Assembly (NCBI GenBank): GCA_031841125.1
Contig: CM063106.1
Span: forward strand, 10,850,001-10,914,000
Direction: 5' to 3'
DNA: 64,000 nucleotides
Origin: Acanthococcus lagerstroemiae
Lineage: Eukaryota > Arthropoda > Insecta > Hemiptera > Eriococcidae
Part shown: piece by piece, positions 56,521-64,000 of the stretch
Position numbering within the stretch: the stretch's first letter is position 1
How the letters are laid out: each line of letters opens with the position of its first letter
Program-made: the position numbers and the translations under genes
Notes under the pieces: generated by a model
What the model was told of the DNA's origin: nothing
Database searches by the model: none
The model's input: only the letters and a program-made list of their open reading frames with translations

Positions 56521-58694
56521 AATATAAATGAAAGAACGGTCTCTTAAATTCGCATTATGAAGACAAATTTATCCATTTAAATCAATATAATTGTAGGCTA
56601 TGTAAGTAAAAGAAACGGAGGCTAAATCTATCCACACCGTTAGATGTTACAGTGTTAAAAACTTGTGATGCCAAAATTGTCGCCCTGTTATCGGTCTATC
56701 ATACCTATTGTACATACTACAGGGCAGAACGACCAAAGGCGACCTAAGCTAAACAAGATGAGTGTTCGCACATGGTACTTAATATTACCACTGATCACTA
56801 ATTACTGTTTGTGTCACCAACTTACAGGCTTGTTACAAACACTAACACACATAGTTTTTCCCAATATTACGATAATTTTCTAAGTTTTGTTATATTACCA
56901 GTAATCAGGGGCGGCGGAAGAAACATTTTGCCGGGGAGAGGGGGGGGAGCACTCATGAAAAATGTTTTAGGGCAAATAATTATAGTATGTAGGTATAGCG
57001 ATTGAAATATTTGTTGGAAAAAAGTTACAGAAGGCCTGCGTAATTAATAACCCTTGGACTTTAATTCAATTACGTATCTGTAATTTAAGTTTGACCGAGG
57101 GAGCAAAATGATACTTTTGCCCCGTGATCAGTTGGGGGGAGAGCAAATGTTCTTCTTGTCCCCTTTCCCTCCCCCACCCCGTCTTTGGCTCTCTTGCCGG
57201 TAGTTTTGCCAATGCTAAACAAGATCATACTTTTGAACCATTAAAATTGTTAATTTATTCTCGAAATGATGTTTTACATTCCCAAGATGAAGCGCCGAGA
57301 TTTTCTCCACGTGCGCCAATGACCCATACTAAAATTTTAGGCTGAGGTTTTCTCCATGGTGCGCCAAAAGGCCCTTCAAATTTTTGTGATTAATATGGAG
57401 TTAATGTATGATGCTACAGAGGGTTATGTTGAACCCTTTATCTATAATTCTTTGGGAGTAGAGGCGGATACAGGAGGGGGTTTGGGGTCCAGACCACTCC
57501 CCCTCCAAATATATAAATCTGTCTACAGTGACCTAGGAGCAATTATGTTTCGTCTATAGCATTTTTCATTCGACCCCTACCCTCGAAATTGAGTTAGATG
57601 GAGGAACGCTGGTATCTCTGCAACGTAGTACATGTAAGTTATTACTGATCAAACTAGTTATTTGGTGCTCAGTTTCCCTAACATTTGGTTTCTAGACTTG
57701 AGACTAAGTACCTATTATTTTACGCAGGTATCCTCTGTTGTAACTGCTACTTAATGTCAGGTAGATACATGTTTCTTTGGAATGGGTAGGTAAACTTGTG
57801 CACCAAATTTGATGTTTGAATAGTATTAATGCATGTACTCATGACAATGAACGATATTTGTGGCTTCAATATTTCATATTTTTATATTTCGATACACGGA
57901 ACACGCAACATATTTTTACATACCGACAAACAATGACAACTAGTTTCTGTTCTGTGTGTTGATGGATAGGTAGCGATGCAGCCAGAGCCAGATTTCCCAT
58001 AAGGCTGAATAAACTGAAGCCTCGGCACAAAATGTTTGGAAGAAGAAAAAAGGTAAATCGCGAGCGAAAATTTTTTTAATTTTTTACTCTTTTTTTCCAA
58101 AAAATATCTGGTCAGCGGCGCAAATTTTCCATTAGCCTTGAACGCAAAATTCTCAAATCCGCCACGGAGTACAGTGCCTGGTTGCTATGAGGTGAGGTCT
58201 CGTACTTACCGCTACTGAAATCTGCGGAAGTTTATGATAGGAAATAACTTCAACTTGTATAGCATTTAATTGGAGGGTCCTAATTCATTTGCAGTTTGTC
58301 GCTAGATGTTTATATGTAATTTAGACGAAAATTTTAGTGTTTTCGAAAATTCAATCGAATAATTACTAATTAGAAGAAATGTTGAACATATTTTCCAAAA
58401 ACTGAAATTTAAGGGTTTTTGGAGATGATACGGAACTGAAAATGGGCCGTATGACACAAAAAAGAGTACAAATCAGGTACCTATAAATGTAATAATAAGG
58501 TACTTTGAGAATTTCACATTTTCAAACCCCTAAGAATTCCTGAAGGGAGACGGTTACAATTACCAAATTTCAACATAATGTGAAGAAGTTCGATATAAAA
58601 CACTTCCAAAAATTGAAGTCGAAAAAAATTGGGGTATAAAGGGGGCTAAACTTTGTGACCACCCTCCTAATTAGGGGAGCGACTTTTTTTAGGC
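56521..58694. other. Non-coding with traces of hAT-like MITEs
   Basis: CAGGGGCGGCGGAAGAAAC at 56907 and CAGAGCCAGATTTCCCATAAGG at 57979 look like hAT-type element starts. CTCAAATCCGCCACGG at about 58153 could be the right end of the second. No coding frame is convincing: the 67-74 codon frames here lack similarity. Confidence 0.35.
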
Positions 58695-58850
58695 TAAAAC
58701 GTTCCCAGAGTTCATACGAACACATCCAGGAAGTACGGAGACCCCAACTCTTACAGTTCACCCGCCAACCTCGAAAAAACATATAAACACACCCGGCCAC
58801 GGACAAATAAATACGTTTTTATCATTATATTAGAGATTCGGTCAAGAACA
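58695..58850 (-). mobile_element. Helitron-like terminal sequence, copy 2
   Basis: The reverse complement reads CTAATATAATGATAAAAACG, then TCGAGGTTGGCGGGTGAACT and GGATGTGTTCGTATGAACTC, matching the copy at 40055-40170. Confidence 0.4.
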
Positions 58851-60756
58851 ATTTTGTTTGAAAACTTTTTTCACAAATTTTTGTTTCCGAAATTTTCAAG
58901 AAAAACACATAGGAGATTTCAAACCCTCCAAAAAATATCAGCAATCACGAGGGTAACGACTTTTTTGTGGGTACTCGGGCGGAGACCATTCCTAGCAACT
59001 ACAAAAGAAAATTGTTTTATTTCGGATAATCCTTGCATTTCTTAATTTGATTGGCCTATCGGTTCTGGGTCAGCAGCCATGTTTGGTCTGGGTTGTTTTT
59101 AACCACGTTGGGTTTAAATTGTGTTCGTTATTTTTGGTCGTTTCTGGTTGTTTTCGATCAAACTTTAGGTAAATTTTATAGCAGGTATGCGTAAATTTTG
59201 GACAGTGTTAATCAGTTTTGAACAGTTTGTCAGTATTGGGCTGTTTGTCGTTGGAAGCTGCTTGCTTGTACGTAAGTTTACATTGGCGAGACGGGAAAAA
59301 GGGGAATGTCTCAGAATTTTTGAAGGAAACCAGGCTTCTTTTAAAAATGCGACAGAAAACATATTTCTAGTACCTAAAGTTTCCATTCTAAAAAGTATTT
59401 TGAATTATTCGGCTGAAAAGATCATCAGCATATTTCCTCCTGGTTGAAAAGATCATAAGCCAAGTTCCTCCCATCTAAATTTTGTTTTCAAAAATTTTGA
59501 ATCTTGCCCCCATTACCGACAGGAACACTTCCACCGCTAATGAGTCGGCAGAATAAATTAGGGGAAAATGAAAGCAAAGAGAGGTAGGAAAGTTGAATAT
59601 GGGCTTTCTAATAATAGGCAGACACTGACCTCCCTTTGCCTGACAAATTTAATAGGTAATGTTTGCAGGCGAACGCAATAGGATGTTTTTACCAAAAAGG
59701 GGGAGTACGAAAGACGGAAGTCCTTGTATTCATATGTTCACTATGTGATAATGGTCCAAGAGCAACTTCCTATACCTCTCCATTCAGCAGACTTCCGCCA
59801 AAAAGTTTAGAGCTAAATGTTCACCACTTGCCACTTGAATGCAAAAGATCAAGTCATACACTTTACTACGAATCACCGAGTACATACATCATCTTAATTA
59901 CGCAAAAATGACGGACATTAACGACAAAATAAAACTCAAGTTCACAAAAAACCGAAATAATCTACGTAATCCTGATTAGCAGTAAACAACGTACAGAAAC
60001 CGTAGATAAGAACTAAAACGCTGTTAATTAGGAATTTTAAAGCTAAGTACTAAGTATTCGTCACTGGTATTGCAAGTCCGCCCTATTATCACATAACACC
60101 CTGTATAAAAAAAAGTTACCGGTTGTATGTATCGACTTTTTCTTTTTTCGTGACAAAATTGTTAAGTTTTCCGGATATGACAGAACAAGATATCTTTACA
60201 ACTCACAAGGTTTCTCTAATCAAGCGTGTACTTTAAATTGGAGTGCCGAATGGACAAATGCCTTTATTCTCATTATTCCTTTTTCTTCTCTCTCGTAAAG
60301 AATAGAGCATTTGAGTAGGCATGGGTCCATTCAGAATGAGACTGAATGGCTTATTCTGCATATCAGGTCAATTACACACCCGAACTAAACTGTGCAGGCT
60401 AAGTTATGAATTCACTCTTCAGCTCAGTTGAGCCAACTTAAGGCTGTATTCTGTCAAAAATGTGAACAAACATTTGGTTGACAAGAGGGAAGACCTTATC
60501 CTGCTCTTGCCTAAAAGTTCTTGCGCTTTATCGGCCTCAAAATTTGACCAATTTTTTTCGAAATTTTGTGTTTAGAATCCTGACATATTTGTACATGTCT
60601 CTCGTATCTTACTTTGTTCACTTTCCATTGAACATTTTACAGCATCTTCATTTTTATGAGTACTGATTGCTTAGTGCTAGCTATGGTGTGTAACGCACCT
60701 CAACGCGACAAGCCGGATTGAGAAATTATGAGTCTTTTTTTAATCGGACATTATTG
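58851..60756. other. Non-coding, nothing recognised
   Basis: Several 60-86 codon frames, none with recognisable similarity. No clear terminal repeats. Confidence 0.3.
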
Positions 60757-61047
60757 ACGTTTGGACACGCCTGTAGATGCGCTAGTGTCATGGACAAAAA
60801 GATGATCAGGGTATTTTTACCACAAACATATGTACAAGTAAAATGAGATCTAGCATCTTCAATATTGTTTTTTTATGGAAAACTGAAGAGAACTAAAGCG
60901 TTAGCCTTTATCATTTCCTTTCAGATGAGCCCAACTTCAGTTTTTTGCAGAACATTTTTGTCACTGATCATCTTTTTGTCCAAATACACCAATCAGCGCG
61001 CCGCATTTCATTAGGCAACTAGAGAGCGACTTTTTAGCGTCCAAACG
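60757..61047. mobile_element. MITE with CGTTTGGAC ends
   Basis: The left tip ACGTTTGGACACGCC and right tip GCGTCCAAACGC are inverted. A second inverted pair lies inside: GGACAAAAAGATGATCAGGG and TGATCATCTTTTTGTCC. About 290 bp, no coding sequence. Confidence 0.5.
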
Positions 61048-61814
61048 CGAATACTTTGAAAAATGATGAAAAACTGAAATGAACACTGAAACATTCAGGA
61101 AGAATGAAATGAATGGCATGCATTCTCATTCGTAATGGGCTTATTCCTGAATGTTTCATTCGCGAATGAAATTCTTCTTCCATTCATTCGACACTCCTGC
61201 TTAAAACGATATCATTTTCGGCATTCTATCGTTTTAGTACCACGAAAGCGAGGACCGATCAAGTTGTAACAACGAAACATTCAACGAAGTCAGGAGAAAA
61301 GAAAAAATTAATAAAATAAAGATACATAAAAAACGGCACTGTATAGCCCCAAACCCCAATACGTCGAAGTTTACACGATCTAAAGCAACTTCGGCGAATT
61401 TAATATTACGAGTATCAACTCAAGAGTCAAAAATTTCTTACAAAATCGACCCCCTTCAACTTGTCTTTTCCCTTTTAAAATTCTAAACTGATTCAATTAT
61501 CAAGGTCTAACCCACTATTCGTACCATCAAACTTTCATTGTACATGAGCTTGAGTCTACAGAAAAATTCTTAAGTTTACAGAAATGTATCCGAGCAGCAC
61601 ATACGCAAGTATGAAATACATAATATATTTGTTCGAACGCGAAATCATTAAAATTAAATGTGCAACTGGATACGACTAGAAGACGTCTTATTAAACTCAA
61701 AACTGAATACAATTATACATGAATAGTCGTTGGTAGGAATGAAAAGAAAGAGAGAAACAAAGAGTGACGGTAAAAACATGAAAATTACGAAGCCTTCTAT
61801 AAGCACCTTCAAGG
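61048..61814 (-). other. Downstream region and likely 3' untranslated part of the ABC gene
   Basis: The part next to the stop codon (61814 to about 61400) probably includes the 3' untranslated region; TTTAAT at about 61399 would be an ATTAAA signal on the minus strand. Around 61070-61200 variants of GAATGAAACATTC form overlapping short inverted repeats. Confidence 0.35.
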
Positions 61815-62010
61815 TTACACAATTGGGTGTCGATGCGATGACACGAGGTTGCTGGTCTCCGGAGCCGTGGAACTTCTAGGATCACGATCCGTTGAAATCA
61901 ACTCGTTGGAAAATGGTACTGAAGAACCGGGTAGATTCCCTCTGTCGTTTTCCAGTTGTTGTTGCCACATGGTTGCATACAAGCCGTTTGAATTGATGAG
62001 GTCGTGATGT
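61815..62010 (-). CDS. Terminal exon of an ABCB6/HMT1-like half transporter
   Basis: An acceptor CGCTTAG precedes 62010. The exon reads HHDLINSNGLYATMWQQQ, the fixed tail after the nucleotide-binding domain of ABCB-type transporters (pattern GTHxxLLxxxGxYAxMWxxQ). About 45 polar residues follow, ending SSHRHPIV before TAA at 61817-61815. The Q-rich tail after MWQQQ is closest, from memory, to ABCB6/HMT1 rather than ABCB7. Phase: two bases come from the previous exon. That exon was not found between 62011 and 63040, so it lies beyond the LINE insertion and probably outside the window. Confidence 0.7.
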
Positions 62011-63039
62011 CTAAGCGTTAGATCGATAAATTAGAAAGTTATTCGACGAAGAGTACTCTCTGACTGACTCTGGCTCCACTTATGAAAAACTTGGCCTTTG
62101 GCCCCATCCCAGCCATCGAGAAGAACCAAGATCTCTCTAGCTCTGAGGGTGCCCCAGTTTTGGCAGGCCCGAACATCAACATAAATATAACCTATTTTTA
62201 GGATTTAAGGGGCTACAGAATACCGAAGGTGGAAGACTAAATACGTTTTCTCATGTTACAGACAACTTTATTTTGGATAATGAATTTAAAATGAAATTAA
62301 GAAAGAAAAAGAAGAAAGAAAGAAAAACTGTTTTTTGTCTACCGTCAGTATTGCCGGGTCTATACCTGTTCGAAAATTTGGGTCGTTGAATATAAGCAAA
62401 CATTTTGAGATAAATTTGGACCCCTTTGATCAAAACCCAACCAAACGACATTTTTGAGTGTATAGATGAGTAGTACATGATGAAAAAAAAATTGTTTATT
62501 TAATACAGCTAATTCAGCGAGATATTAATTCTCAAAAATCAGCTGTAAACGGCAATTCTGTATGTAATTCCTTCTAACAGGAATATCTCTGTAGTACACA
62601 AATGTCGCTTGGTTGAGTTTTGCTTAAAAGGGTCCATTTAGTCTTCAACAGCTCCTTCAACATTAACCATAAGCAAACCATAGCGTCCACAATTCTTGTT
62701 AATTTTGGAAACACTATCGGCACCTATCCTTAAGGGAGGGATGCAAAATCACATTTTGCCTGATAAAATGTCACGTTCAAGTTTTACCAATTCGACAACA
62801 ATTTATGAAAATCTTCATCATATTTAGTTATGACAATTTTTCCTCATTATTGTATTAGGCATAGGCGGATCCAAGGGGGGTTAACTCCCCTCCTCCCTTC
62901 GAAGTTAATTTTTAAAAGTACAAAATAACCCGCCACTAAATAGTTTTTAGTTAATATTAGTATTATTATTCATTTCCCCTAAGACGAGAGGTAGCCACTG
63001 TGGGGGAAAAGGCTGTTTTCAAGGAAGAAGAACGGAGAG
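62011..63039. other. Intron-like region, nothing recognised
   Basis: No ABC-transporter exon could be found. A hAT-like start AGGCATAGGCGGATCCAAGG at 62867 is the only repeat trace. The region is presumably intron of the ABC gene. Confidence 0.35.
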
Positions 63040-64000
63040 AAAAATGCGAATAATTGTTGCAAGGGGTGGTAGAGGAAGACGGGATATACGAATTTGAAAA
63101 GGAGATAGAAAAAATAATTTGGGATACAATACGATTCGGGTCACTGACGCGATGCTCGAAAGGGTAGTTCCTGTGGCCGGGAGTGCGGTGTCATAGGGGC
63201 CACTTTGGCATGCGTGCATCGCCATACGTCCCACCACACACCAATACGATTCGGGGAAGTAAGGAAATGGGGAGAAAAACTAACGCAAAGAAAGAGCGGA
63301 AATTTCATGTATTATTATGGGGAGATAATAGGGTTCCGGGTTTCATATCCGAAAACCAACAATGAGAAAGATCAAAGAAATTGGAGGAGTCTCTGAACGG
63401 ATTCGCTACCTCATACTCTCAGCGGAAGAAATAGTCAATGCATTGATAGTCTAAATATATGCCCCAACAATGGAGGCTAGGAAAGGGGAAAGGGAGGTGT
63501 TCTATGCAAAGCTGGAAGAGCTTTTGGAGCAAAACAAAAAATATTATACAATGATAATGGGGGACTGGAATGCCAAAATTGGCGGAAACAAGGGAGGTTC
63601 GGGAATCTTGGGTACATAAATATTGTTTAGGAATCAAAAACAAAAGTGGAGAAAGATCAACAGAATTCGCATCCCAGCAAAATCATGCAAATAATTTTTA
63701 CAAAAAAAGACAAGCCAGAAAATTCACGTGGATATCCCCCGATCGAAAAACCAGAAACGAAATAGACCATATTTTAACAAATGACATGAAGATAATACAA
63801 GACGTTTCGACATTGACTAATTTCAACTTTTCGTCGGACCATAGAATATCACGAGCAAAGATAAGACGAGGAAGGAGGATAAAATACAACAATTATAAGA
63901 AAAAAGAGAAGTTTGCGATAAAAATTATCCCAGCAAAAGAAAAAATTGTTGGTACCAACGGAGAAATTAATTCGACAGAATTGAAGAAATTAACCCGACA
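63040..64000 (+). pseudogene. RTE-like LINE endonuclease, cut by window edge
   Basis: The order of endonuclease blocks is complete: YEFEKEIEKIIWDTIRFG (about 63100), EVRKWGEKLTQRKSGNF with YYYGE (63255-63320), GFHIRKPTMRKIKEIGGVSE, IYAPTMEARKG, MIMGDWNAKIGGN (63550), KFTWISPDRKTRNEIDHILT (63720-63780) and FSSDHRISRAKIRRG (63830). The last 290 bp remain open to the window edge. At least two frameshifts and one TAA (at 63451) break it. The SINE-like element 63141-63241 is inserted; the frame is continuous across it if the insert and one target copy are ignored. Confidence 0.85.
63141..63241 (+). mobile_element. SINE-like retroposed element, copy 2 (101 bp, 5' truncated)
   Basis: It is flanked by a perfect 14-bp direct repeat CAATACGATTCGGG (63127-63140 and 63242-63255). 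It shares GATGCTCGAAAGGGTAGTT, GTGCGGTGTC and GCGTGCATCGCCATACG with copy 1 but lacks its first 40 bp. The insertion lies inside LINE coding sequence, which dates it after the LINE. Confidence 0.8.

Noticed and set aside
1..64000. CRISPR-like arrays
   Set aside because: The tandem repeats have long diverged units without constant repeat and unique spacer structure, and no cas genes exist; the DNA is eukaryotic.
1..64000. tRNA and rRNA genes
   Set aside because: No tRNA-like B box with cloverleaf or rRNA segment was recognised by eye; a tRNAscan or Rfam run would decide.

Overview
The window looks like intergenic and intronic DNA from an arthropod nuclear genome, most likely an insect. This rests on AT-rich sequence, short spliced exons with GT/AG junctions, an ABC-transporter terminal exon, and many different eukaryotic transposable elements. 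Several features recall hemipteran genomes, but the sequence does not fix the order. I saw no bacterial operons, tRNA, rRNA or CRISPR.

Three host-type genes can be supported, all on the minus strand. (1) At 7.6-11.5 kb there is a multi-exon gene whose main domain resembles a C13 (legumain-like) peptidase fold with both catalytic residues apparently replaced. A cysteine-rich exon about 2 kb upstream may be its N-terminal part. (2) At 27.4-28.1 kb there is a two-exon gene for a 196-residue secreted protein, with a GC-rich 5' flank. (3) At 61.8-62.0 kb lies the terminal coding exon of a half-size ABC transporter (ABCB6/HMT1-like); the rest lies beyond the right edge or was not found.

Everything else is transposon debris, often nested. 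0-6 kb: two decayed Ty3/gypsy gag regions and two short tandem repeats. 6-11 kb: a 356-bp tandem repeat that duplicates the last exon of gene 1, and three copies of a 250-bp MITE, one of which sits between two repeat units. 12-27 kb: DNA-transposon derivatives (a 943-bp TA element, hAT-like MITEs, a 127-bp foldback) and a SINE-like retroposon. 29-34 kb: an RTE-like LINE split by a 2.8-kb composite insertion that holds a MITE, a transposase fragment, a Jockey/CR1-like RT and a minisatellite. 34-51 kb: two copies of a 2-3 kb repeat family, two piggyBac-like 1-kb elements with TTAA duplications, a Tigger-like MITE, an element with inverted arms of about 400 bp, LINE and gypsy pol fragments, and an 850-bp degenerate tetranucleotide array. 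54-56.5 kb: three copies of a 350-365 bp hairpin alternating with triplet 32-bp repeats. 63-64 kb: an RTE-like LINE interrupted by a second copy of the SINE-like element with a 14-bp target duplication.

I found no convincing new multi-gene system. The strongest leads are the putative pseudoprotease with its amplified 3' exon, the SINE-like element proven by two target duplications, and the hairpin array at 54-56 kb. All exon models were made by eye from splice signals and reading frames.
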